A stretch of DNA of 13,481 nt from Paracoccaceae bacterium (lineage in GTDB: Bacteria > Pseudomonadota > Alphaproteobacteria > Rhodobacterales > Rhodobacteraceae): positions 1 to 13,481 of the forward strand of contig JADZAO010000102.1 of the NCBI GenBank assembly GCA_020852535.1. Reading direction: 5' to 3'. Shown piece by piece: positions 6,904 through 13,400 of this stretch. The notes under the pieces were generated by a model. It ran no database searches, had not been told where the DNA came from, and saw only the letters and a program-made list of their open reading frames with translations. How positions within the stretch are numbered: the stretch's first letter is position 1; each line of letters opens with the position of its first letter. Both the position numbers and the translations under genes were made by a program.

Positions 6904-7934
6904 GGCAGCACTTCCTCCAAGGGCAGACGATCACGTTTACGGGTCAACTCAAACAGACCGAGAGAAGTCCATCCGACAAGGTTCGTCTCGGTGGCCTCGT
7001 GCTTAAAAGCGGCGCGAATGACCTGATCGAGGATAGCGCGCTCTTTCTTAGGCAGAGGCGCAAAATCGACCACGACCTGACCGCCAAGCCCCCGCAGGCG
7101 CAACTGGCGCGGCAGATCACGAGCAGCGGCGATATTTACCTTAAGTGCAGCAGCAGGACTAGTATCAGGACCGGTGTTCACATCAACCGCAACGAGAGCA
7201 CGGGTCGGTTCAATGAACATATGACCGCCGCCGGTCAGCGCGACACTCGCATCGCGCAGTGCATCGATCATTTCCAGCACGCCCGCAACAGCAAAGCCGC
7301 CTTCGACCACCTCATTAGGTGCGGGATCTGCCCAGTCGCGCCACGCGCTTTCATGCGCACCTGCGCCATCGACCAGCAGCTCCGGACCGCCCTCAATATC
7401 GGCAAGCACCGCCACAGCAAGGCTCTTCACGGCAAGGATGTCATCAGCGATCTCGTCATCATCCGCAAGAACACAAGCTGATCGAAGGATTAGCCCCGTC
7501 CCCTCGGGCGCACCAACCATCGTTTCAGTCGCAAGCGCAATCAGGCGATCGCGCAAATCTTCGTCACGGATACGGCGCGAGACGTTAATCCCCGGCGCAC
7601 CCGCCGTCACGATGGCATAGCGGGATTTGAACAGCAAACGTGAGGTGACAGGCACGGCCTTACCAGATTCGGTCGGCCCTTTCACCTGCACCAACAAGCG
7701 CTGGCCAGGGCTGATACCGGAGACTTGGCGCAGAAAGCCAGATCCGTCGGGAAGCTTGACGAATATACCTCCCTGCCCTTTCACTGGGCGGTCGGCCACG
7801 GCACGATAAATTGCACCGGGCAAAAACACATCTCCATCGGGATCAATCAAAAGGTCTTCGAGCTGCCCGTCCACAACCAAAGCAGCGGCAGGACGACCCG
7901 CGATTTCATCGATCAGAACAACACGACCCTTCAT
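6900..7934 (-). CDS. rng: Ribonuclease E/G family protein, short form without zinc-link
   Basis: An endoribonuclease of the RNase E/G family, expected to process rRNA or turn over mRNA in the cytoplasm. The 344 residues hold an N-terminal S1-like stretch (about 40-80) and a DNase I-like catalytic core with both metal aspartates, in VAVDVNTG and VVVDFAPL. LPRQLRLRGLGGQ and LGLFELTRKRDRLPLEEVLP follow. It stops there, just before the CPxC zinc-link and small domain that E. coli RNase G and RNase E carry, so tetramer assembly may differ. ATG at 7934 overlaps the maf stop as ATGA and has GGAG nearby; a start at 7946 would overlap maf further. It is distinct from the much larger RNase E. Confidence 0.88.
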   Translation of the reverse strand: MKGRVVLIDEIAGRPAAALVVDGQLEDLLIDPDGDVFLPGAIYRAVADRPVKGQGGIFVKLPDGSGFLRQVSGISPGQRLLVQVKGPTESGKAVPVTSRLLFKSRYAIVTAGAPGINVSRRIRDEDLRDRLIALATETMVGAPEGTGLILRSACVLADDDEIADDILAVKSLAVAVLADIEGGPELLVDGAGAHESAWRDWADPAPNEVVEGGFAVAGVLEMIDALRDASVALTGGGHMFIEPTRALVAVDVNTGPDTSPAAALKVNIAAARDLPRQLRLRGLGGQVVVDFAPLPKKERAILDQVIRAAFKHEATETNLVGWTSLGLFELTRKRDRLPLEEVLP

Positions 7935-8506
7935 TGCCGTCTCCATAGCGGGTAGCCGGCGGCTTGCAGCAGGGTTGCAGTTTCGGAAAGCGGCAGACCG
8001 ACGATGCCGCTAAAACTGCCAGAAATCCACGGAATAAACGCACCGGCAGCGCCCTGGATGGCATAAGCCCCAGCCTTGCCCTCCCACTCACCACCGGCGA
8101 GATAAGCTTTCAACTCGACATCGGACAGACGCTTCATCTTAACGGCACTGACCGAATCGCGCTGCCAAAGCCTGTCGCCGCGTCGTACGACAACAGCGGT
8201 GATGACCTGATGGCGGCGACCGCCAAGTTCCGTCAGGAATTTTGCCGCCTCACCCGCGTCACTGGGTTTACCAAGGATGCGACGGCCAAGCGCCACAGTA
8301 GTATCGGCGGTAAGCACCACGTCATCGGGCCCCGCAGAAACAGCTAGTGCCTTTTCTCGGGCCAAACGTGCACAATAAAGGCGCGGCAACTCGCCCTTCC
8401 TCGGCTCCTCATCAATATTGGGGGGAAGAATGGCATCAGGCACAAGCCCAAGTTGCGCCAGCAAATCCTTACGACGCGGACTAGCAGAGCCGAGGATCAG
8501 CTTCAC
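7931..8506 (-). CDS. maf: Maf family nucleotide pyrophosphatase
   Basis: Maf proteins hydrolyse non-canonical or specific nucleoside triphosphates such as dTTP, UTP or modified pyrimidine triphosphates, acting as house-cleaning enzymes. The 191-residue protein opens with LILGSASPRRKDLLAQLGL, the family's phosphate-binding SxSPRR motif. LAREKA and the catalytic VLTADTTVAL follow, and YAIQGAAGAFI comes near the C terminus. The length is typical. The start codon is GTG, overlapping the infA stop as GTGA, and the end overlaps rng as ATGA, so it sits in a tightly coupled operon. Which Maf subgroup and substrate apply cannot be told from the sequence alone. Confidence 0.93.
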   Translation of the reverse strand: MKLILGSASPRRKDLLAQLGLVPDAILPPNIDEEPRKGELPRLYCARLAREKALAVSAGPDDVVLTADTTVALGRRILGKPSDAGEAAKFLTELGGRRHQVITAVVVRRGDRLWQRDSVSAVKMKRLSDVELKAYLAGGEWEGKAGAYAIQGAAGAFIPWISGSFSGIVGLPLSETATLLQAAGYPLWRRQ

Positions 8507-8721
8507 TTGAAACGATAGTTGATGCGGCCTTTCGATAAGTCGTAGGGGGTCATTTCCACCTGCACCTTATCACCTGCAAGGACGCGAATACGGTTCTTGC
8601 GCATCTTGCCCGCCATCACCGCGATCAGTTCATGGCCATTGTCCAACTCGACCCTGAATGTCGCGTTCGGCAAGAGTTCCTTTACGACGCCTGGGAATTC
8701 GAGAATGTCTTCCTTAGCCAT
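8503..8721 (-). CDS. infA: Translation initiation factor IF-1
   Basis: A 72-residue single S1/OB-fold protein that occupies the ribosomal A site during initiation. The sequence is essentially the family consensus: MAKEDILEFPG, then LPNATFRVELDNGHE, AGKMRKNRIRVLAGDKV and a C-terminal DLSKGRINYRFK. The ATG at 8721 has GGAGAG a few bases upstream. It is the first gene of the infA-maf-rng-yacG operon; an inverted repeat and a possible -35 element lie 80-100 bp upstream. Confidence 0.97.
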   Translation of the reverse strand: MAKEDILEFPGVVKELLPNATFRVELDNGHELIAVMAGKMRKNRIRVLAGDKVQVEMTPYDLSKGRINYRFK

Positions 8722-8797
8722 GGTCTCTCCAAATAGAATTTGGGCCCACGAGCAGCACCCGCAAGCTTCGGGGCGGGGTAATGCGCCCTATAACGCG

Positions 8798-8817
8798 GAT
8801 TTTCAAGGGGGAAAATC
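8798..8817 (-). promoter_or_regulatory. 7-bp inverted repeat and candidate infA promoter
   Basis: GATTTTC at 8798-8804 and GAAAATC at 8811-8817 are perfect inverted copies around a six-base gap, 77-96 bases before infA. On the minus strand TTGAAA (8806-8801) overlaps the repeat and could be a -35 box, with CATTAC 17 bases further (8783-8778) as a poor -10. A TTATAGG lies between them. The assignment of exact boxes is tentative; the repeat itself is plain. Confidence 0.3.
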
Positions 8818-9209
8818 AACGACAGGATGATAAAAACTTCGGGCTATTTACAACTTATATGGTTTTATCTCTTTCTGGCTTGATGAGCGGACCGAAGCGT
8901 TGCGGCATTTTGTCGCATATTTGGTCACTCACTTACCGATAAACAGACAACTTTAACGAGATATGTCTAAGCAATCAAAAACCCAAACTAACAATCAGCA
9001 TGACCATGAGATCGTCAGATTGAAACATGTAGCTTGTAAGGATGGGAACAACCCCAAAACCACGCATAGACAAGCGACGTATAAAGGAGCGCTCATCAAG
9101 GAACATCCAGACAAAAAGGGAATATAAAACTAAAGCCAACAGCACCAAACACTAACGGTGCGTCATCAGGTATCAAACATGAAACTTTTACACTCCTCAC
9201 AGCCCGTCC

Positions 9210-9253
9210 GCGGGCAGAAAAACTCAAAAGAAATTTGAGCCTGCCCGCTTTTT
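9210..9253. terminator. hisD: Nested bidirectional terminator after hisD
   Basis: Outer arms GCGGGCAG (9210-9217) and CTGCCCGC (9241-9248) pair perfectly over 8 bp and are followed on + by TTTTT (9249-9253). Inside lies a second perfect six-bp stem, CTCAAA (9223-9228) with TTTGAG (9234-9239). On the minus strand the inner stem is followed at once by TTTTT (9222-9218). So hisD transcripts can end at the inner hairpin and any + strand transcript at the outer one. It starts four bases after the hisD stop. Confidence 0.75.
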
Positions 9254-9257
9254 GCTT

Positions 9258-10559
9258 TCAACGGTTCAGCCGATCCAACCGCGCACGCACGCTCAGCCCA
9301 TGCGCCTGCAAACTTTCGCTGATTGCCAACCGCTCGGCGGCAGGCCCGATGGCGGCCAACGCCTCGGGGGTCATTCGTGCCATAGTGGTGCGTTTCATGA
9401 AGTCTAGTACGTTCAACCCACTAGAAAACCGCGCCGACCGCGCTGTCGGCAACACGTGGTTTGGCCCGCCAACGTAATCTCCAATCGCCTCGGGCGTCCA
9501 CGGACCAAGAAAGATTGCTCCCGCATGCAGGATTTTTGCAGCCAAACCTTCGGCATCATCGACCATGATCTCAAGGTGCTCAGGCGCGATACGGTTGGCC
9601 AAAGCTGCCGCCTCGTCAAGATCGCGCACCACGATTACCGCTCCATTGTCGCGCCATGATGCCCCTGCGATAGCGCGGCGTTCCAACGTTTCCAGCAGCT
9701 TGGCCACGGCATCAGCCACCGCCTGCCCAAAGGCAGCATCCGGGGTGATCAAGATAGCCTGCGCGCTTTCGTCATGTTCCGCCTGCGACAGAATATCTAG
9801 CGCGATCCACTCGGGATCATTCCCCGCCTCAGCAATCACTAGCACTTCCGAAGGGCCCGCGATCATGTCGATGCCCACGCGGCCAAAGACCTGCCGCTTA
9901 GCCGCTGCCACATAGGCATTTCCCGGCCCCGTGATCTTGTCGACCGGCTGGATAGTTGCCGTCCCATAGGCAAGCGCAGCAACAGCCTGCGCCCCACCCA
10001 CGCGGTAGACAGTATCCACCCCCGCGATTTGTGCAGCCAGCAACACCAGAGGATTGACCACACCGCCAGATGTCGGGCAAGTCACAACCAGCCGATCCAC
10101 CCCCGCCACCTTGGCCGGAATGGCGTTCATAAGAACAGAAGACGGATAAGAGGCGAGCCCCCCTGGCACGTAAAGACCAGCCGCCGACACCGGTGTCCAA
10201 CGCCAACCCAAACACGCCCCTGTCGTATCGGTCCAAGACTGGTTTTCCGGCAACTGCCGCGCGTGATAATCGTAAATACGAGCAGCGGCGAGTTCCAACG
10301 CTGCACGATCCTCAAACGAAATCTTAGCAATCTCGGCCTCAATCTCAGCAGCCGAAAAGGCCAGACGGTCGGCGGTGAGACTCATCCGATCAAAACGAGC
10401 CGTCAGATCAATCAACGCTGCGTCCCCGCGCGCCCGCACATCAGCGATAATCCCGGCAACCGCTTTATCCACATCCTCAGCCTCTTCGCGCTTTAACCCC
10501 AAAAGGGCGACAAAGCGCGTCTCAAAATCCGCATCACGGCTGGACAAAAAAAAGGTCAT
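9258..10559 (-). CDS. hisD: Histidinol dehydrogenase
   Basis: Catalyses the last two steps of histidine synthesis, oxidising L-histidinol to L-histidine with two NAD+. The 433-residue protein shows the zinc ligands Q259 and H262 (LSQAEHDES), D361 (IGDYVGG) and H420, and the catalytic pair E327-H328 (APEHLE), within one residue of the E. coli numbering. The signature stretch starts at ITGPGNAYV and runs to IDMIAGPSEV. ATG at 10559 has GGAG about ten bases upstream, whereas the alternative ATG at 10574 would place that GGAG inside the gene. It is transcribed apart from other his genes and ends at a strong terminator, so it may be a single-gene unit. Confidence 0.96.
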   Translation of the reverse strand: MTFFLSSRDADFETRFVALLGLKREEAEDVDKAVAGIIADVRARGDAALIDLTARFDRMSLTADRLAFSAAEIEAEIAKISFEDRAALELAAARIYDYHARQLPENQSWTDTTGACLGWRWTPVSAAGLYVPGGLASYPSSVLMNAIPAKVAGVDRLVVTCPTSGGVVNPLVLLAAQIAGVDTVYRVGGAQAVAALAYGTATIQPVDKITGPGNAYVAAAKRQVFGRVGIDMIAGPSEVLVIAEAGNDPEWIALDILSQAEHDESAQAILITPDAAFGQAVADAVAKLLETLERRAIAGASWRDNGAVIVVRDLDEAAALANRIAPEHLEIMVDDAEGLAAKILHAGAIFLGPWTPEAIGDYVGGPNHVLPTARSARFSSGLNVLDFMKRTTMARMTPEALAAIGPAAERLAISESLQAHGLSVRARLDRLNR

Positions 10560-10936
10560 AACGACTGACTCCACAGATCAAGCCCCACTTAACGCCGAAG
10601 CCGCCCCCCCCTCAAGGCAGCAGTTTAGCAAAAACGGCAGTCCTCCCCCACAAGGGAGGGCGCGAAAGCTATCGTTGTACAACAGGCAAATATCAAAGCG
10701 AGGAAAACGCTTAGGCCGCAAGGACAAGACAAAACTGACCCGCCACCTCGGCGGCAGCGCGATCTTCCCTACAAAAAAGGTTGATTAAGAAAAAAGAGCA
10801 TTGCTTGGTGCGCTGGCATATCAAACACCTACAAATTCGCATCCCACAACAACGCCTAAATCACCAAAAAACATCTGCGTCCTGCGCCATCAGCCGCAAG
10901 GATGCGTCTTCATTACATCCGAATTTGCATCCGCCA
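10560..10936. other. 377-bp spacer between murA and hisD
   Basis: No intact gene is seen. It holds a possible murA terminator (10866-10905), a perfect six-bp hairpin CCTCCC/GGGAGG (10642-10659) with a T run seven bases beyond it on the minus strand, and an 11-base near-repeat (AATTCGCATCC and AATTTGCATCC) close to murA. One minus-strand frame at 10779-10735 reads LFCREDRAAAE, which resembles a segment I remember from DUF2948 proteins, the usual gene at this place in relatives. That would be a relic at best. Confidence 0.5.
10866..10905 (-). terminator. murA: Possible murA terminator
   Basis: On the minus strand an imperfect hairpin (CATCC, TGCG / CGCA, GG, GATG with bulges) spans about 10903-10872 and is followed directly by TTTTTT (10871-10866). 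It lies about 35 bases past the murA stop. The T run is good but the stem is interrupted. Confidence 0.4.
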
Positions 10937-12208
10937 TCAGTTAGCCTTGATGCGTTCGATCTTGGCACCACAACCCGAGAGTTTTTCCTCTACCCGCTCG
11001 TAACCACGATCGAGATGATAGACACGGCTAACAACCGTTTCGCCCTCGGCCGCTAGTCCAGCAAGAATCAGACTAACACTGGCGCGCAAATCAGTCGCCA
11101 TCACAGGCGCGCCCTTTAACTTAGGCACCCCGGTCACCGTGGCGGTGCCGCCATGCACGTCGATCTTCGCACCCATGCGGATAAGTTCGGGCGCATGCAT
11201 AAAACGGTTCTCAAAAATCTTCTCTTCCAGTACTGACACTCCGTTCGCCGTACACAAGAGCGCCATCATCTGCGCTTGCAGGTCAGTCGGAAAACCAGGA
11301 AAAGGTTCAGTTGTCACATTGACCGCTTTAAGATCACCCTTCTTGCGACTGACCTTTAGCCCACGTGCTGTTTCGCCAACCAAGACCCCCGCCTCGTCCA
11401 GCTTTTCGGCAAATGCGCCCACTAGGTCCATCCGCCCGCCCAAAAGTTCAACTTCGCCTCCACAGATCGCAGGAACCAGCATATAGGTTCCCAACTCAAT
11501 CCGGTCGGTGACCACGGGATGGGTCGCACCATGCAAACGGTCGACGCCCTGCACAGTGATGGTCGATGTGCCCTCACCCTTAATCTGAGCGCCCATTTTG
11601 CACAGGCATTGCGCGAGATCGACGATCTCGGGGTCCCGCGCCGCGTTTTTGATAACTGTCGTGCCCTTTGCCAAAGTCGCCGCCATCAGCGCATTTTCCG
11701 TGGCCCCAACCGAGACGAAAGGAAAGTCCACCACCGCACCCTTCAGCCGCCCGCCGGGCGCCTTTGCATACACATAGCCATCGCGCAAACAGAGTTCGGC
11801 CCCCATCGCTTCAAACGCCTTGAGATGCAAATCAATCGGACGCGCCCCAATAGCGCAGCCCCCCGGAAGCGAGACGACCGCGTGCCCGTCCCGCGCCAAC
11901 ATCGGCCCGAGCACAAGGATAGAGGCCCGCATCTTGCGCACAATGTCATAGTCGGCAGTATGGTTAGAAATAGAGTGGCTCGACATCGCCAAAACTTGCC
12001 CGTCTTGCAGGCTAGCAACCTCAGCCCCAAGCGACTGCAAAAGCTGCGTCATAGTACGAATGTCGGAAAGACGGGGCGCATTGGTCAACGTCAGCGGCTC
12101 TTCTGACAAAAGCGTAGCGGGCATCAACGTCAGGCAAGCATTCTTAGCGCCTGCAATCGGGATCACCCCGTTCAATGCCCCACTTCCTTTGATTACAATC
12201 GAATCCAT
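10937..12208 (-). CDS. murA: UDP-N-acetylglucosamine 1-carboxyvinyltransferase
   Basis: First committed step of peptidoglycan synthesis: transfers enolpyruvate from PEP to UDP-GlcNAc in the cytosol; target of fosfomycin. The 423-residue protein has K22 in IAGAKNACL, the active-site cysteine C118 in LPGGCAIGARPIDLHLK, ATEN, and a C-terminal DLRASVSLILAGLAAEG with HLDRGYERVEEKL. The cysteine form is the fosfomycin-sensitive type; no Cys-to-Asp change is seen. ATG at 12208, giving MDSIVIKGSG, is chosen over a start at 12244, which would run into the small upstream gene; GAGG lies about ten bases before it. It follows the 59-codon ORF after 10 bp and is probably cotranscribed with it. Confidence 0.96.
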   Translation of the reverse strand: MDSIVIKGSGALNGVIPIAGAKNACLTLMPATLLSEEPLTLTNAPRLSDIRTMTQLLQSLGAEVASLQDGQVLAMSSHSISNHTADYDIVRKMRASILVLGPMLARDGHAVVSLPGGCAIGARPIDLHLKAFEAMGAELCLRDGYVYAKAPGGRLKGAVVDFPFVSVGATENALMAATLAKGTTVIKNAARDPEIVDLAQCLCKMGAQIKGEGTSTITVQGVDRLHGATHPVVTDRIELGTYMLVPAICGGEVELLGGRMDLVGAFAEKLDEAGVLVGETARGLKVSRKKGDLKAVNVTTEPFPGFPTDLQAQMMALLCTANGVSVLEEKIFENRFMHAPELIRMGAKIDVHGGTATVTGVPKLKGAPVMATDLRASVSLILAGLAAEGETVVSRVYHLDRGYERVEEKLSGCGAKIERIKAN

Positions 12209-12218
12209 GCCGCCTACC

Positions 12219-12398
12219 TCACTCGGTCCTGCCTTCACCGTCACGCACGGTCGCGCCGTGTTTTCCTTTGACTATCGCCTGCGCCTTGCGCCGCGCGATA
12301 TTAGCCTTAAGAGCCGCCTTCAACCGCACCTCACGCGACAGTTTTGCTGTCGATCGAGGGGGAGTGCCAGCCTTTGCATCATCGGGTTTCGGGTCCAT
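12219..12398 (-). CDS. Small basic conserved-looking protein upstream of murA
   Basis: A 59-codon ORF from ATG at 12398 (directly preceded by an in-frame TAG) to TGA at 12219. The N-terminal 20 residues are proline-rich and polar. The middle, LSREVRLKAALKANIARRKAQAI without a break, is strongly basic and should form an amphipathic helix, and the tail is polar. I recall similar short proteins with an RLxxALxANxxRRKAQ helix next to murA in other Rhodobacterales; function unknown. No membrane segment or signal peptide. It ends 10 bases before murA on the same strand, suggesting one transcript. The ribosome binding site is poor. RNA or ribosome binding would be a guess from charge only. Confidence 0.7.
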   Translation of the reverse strand: MDPKPDDAKAGTPPRSTAKLSREVRLKAALKANIARRKAQAIVKGKHGATVRDGEGRTE

Positions 12399-12572
12399 CT
12401 AATCCATCTATACGAAACCACAAGACGGGTCCAGATTGCGTAAAAGCAAAAAACAAGGATGATTCAATCGCTATATCTGCCGGGTTTTCTTTCCAAAATC
12501 TGCACTAAAAATCACCCCCGAACCGCTTCGCGGTCGACCAGATTTCACGCATAATTTCAACCCGATTTACTC

Positions 12573-12601
12573 TTGCACCCGTCTGGGAATGCGTCTAATC
12601 A
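12573..12601 (+). promoter_or_regulatory. Promoter of tRNA-Thr
   Basis: TTGCAC (12573-12578) and TAATCA (12596-12601) are separated by 17 bases. Initiation would fall near 12608, about 30 bases before the mature tRNA. Confidence 0.6.
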
Positions 12602-12637
12602 CCCGCCACGCCAACGGCCAAGCTCCGTTGCATCGGC

Positions 12638-12712
<75 letters not shown>

Positions 12713-12773
12713 TAAATTTCCTATTTAAAATATAACCTTAAGATAAAAGGTAACCTCAGACGAACCTACGGCC

Positions 12774-13028
12774 TCACTCCAACCGAAAAACTTTGTCCCG
12801 CGCCGCAGCGCCCTTGACAAGAACTAGCCGTCTTTTGGCTACACCCAGCGCATGAGCTAGCGCCTTGACCACGGCAGCATTAGCGCGGCCCTCCTCGGGA
12901 GGAGCAGTCACACCCACGTGCCAGACGCCACCCTCAACCGTCACACCCGGCCGCCGCGCCCGTGGCGTCACCCGCACGGCGAACTTGGTCCCCGTCACAG
13001 CCAAATGCGCTAATTCTCCATTCTGCAA
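12774..13028 (-). CDS. DUF167 / YggU family protein
   Basis: A small cytoplasmic protein of the DUF167 (YggU) family, function unknown. The family core is clear: FAVRVTPRARRPGV, then VGVTAPPEEGRANAAVVKAL and LGVAKRRLVLVKGAAARDKVF, ending two residues later. The frame has no ATG. I choose TTG at 13028, with GAGG nine bases upstream, giving 84 residues, a normal family length. The open frame reaches a TTG at 13115, but the extra residues do not resemble the family. A start further in, at a TTG or GTG near 13004-12998, is also possible. It diverges from the pstS-like gene and converges with tRNA-Thr. Confidence 0.82.
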   Translation of the reverse strand: MQNGELAHLAVTGTKFAVRVTPRARRPGVTVEGGVWHVGVTAPPEEGRANAAVVKALAHALGVAKRRLVLVKGAAARDKVFRLE

Positions 13029-13400
13029 TGCAAACACCCTCGCTAATATACCATGCAAAGATGGGCATTCATGACCACCTCCTTTTACAGATGACAAACG
13101 CACCCTCTGGCACAACAGCGGCAGCTATTTTTTTACGCTCCCCACCAGTGGCCTTATGCGACACGGAACAAAACTAAAAGTGGGAGGCTAAATCGGAAAG
13201 TATAAAGATAGAGACCAAAGACAGAACCATGACGGATTGACACGAAAAATTTAGAAAAATGTCTATAAATAACAAATGATTGCTAATTAATTTTCGCAGG
13301 AAACGAAGTTTGCCAAAATTGTCATAAACTTATTACAGAAGCGGCATAGACCGCGCTCAGACAGGGCCAGAAAGCGCAACGGCCTTTGAAGGAGTGATCT
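13029..13400. other. Divergent A+T-rich region between DUF167 and the pstS-like gene
   Basis: No gene is seen in these 372 bases. The right half is markedly A+T-rich. It carries the Pho-box-like site (13319-13336), a perfect TTGACA at 13237-13242 whose nearest -10-like bases (TCTATA, 13262-13267) are 19 away, and a T7 run at 13127-13133. Open frames on + before 13177 are antisense to the DUF167 frame or lack a start signal. Confidence 0.5.
13319..13336 (+). promoter_or_regulatory. Pho-box-like PhoB site
   Basis: The 18 bases TTGTCATAAACTTATTAC match the two-half-site PhoB consensus (CTGTCATAWAWCTGTCAY) at 13 positions: the first half TTGTCAT is nearly perfect, the second, TTATTAC, is degenerate. 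CATAGA at 13345-13350 could serve as the -10, with the box replacing the -35 as is usual for Pho promoters. The site lies 64 bases before the start of a probable phosphate-binding protein, which is the expected target. Confidence 0.55.

Larger units (their letters stand above)
8722..9257. other. 536-bp gene-poor spacer between infA and hisD
   Basis: No convincing gene is seen on either strand. It contains the infA upstream repeat (8798-8817), an A+T-rich middle, and the nested terminator after hisD (9210-9253). A 54-codon + strand ORF runs from ATG 8963 to TAA 9127; it is very polar, rich in K, H, N and Q, with no proper ribosome binding site, and I do not annotate it as a gene. As I recall, Rhodobacterales relatives often carry a UPF0262 gene and a low-molecular-weight phosphatase gene in this place; I see neither here. 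Confidence 0.6.

Noticed and set aside
6855..7481. A 208-codon + strand open frame opposite rng
   Set aside because: Antisense to the RNase E/G core, whose catalytic motifs are plain; no family resemblance or ribosome binding site.
8963..9127. A 54-codon + strand ORF as an annotated gene
   Set aside because: Highly polar composition, no good ribosome binding site and no recognised family; kept only as a low-interest finding because a terminator follows.
11519..12106. A 195-codon + strand open frame opposite murA
   Set aside because: Antisense shadow of a gene with an intact active site; composition is typical of a complementary frame.
12522..12534. ACCGC-TTC-GCGGT hairpin between the small ORF and tRNA-Thr
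   Set aside because: A short palindrome with a three-base loop, no T tract, and no relation to a start or stop; expected by chance in sequence of this composition.
12735..12751. Hairpin ACCTT/AAGGT between tRNA-Thr and the DUF167 gene as a terminator
   Set aside because: Only five base pairs with mostly A-T content and no T tract next to it on either strand.
13259..13276. Second Pho box upstream of the first
   Set aside because: Only a TGTC core and an A+T-rich spacer match; the second half-site is absent.
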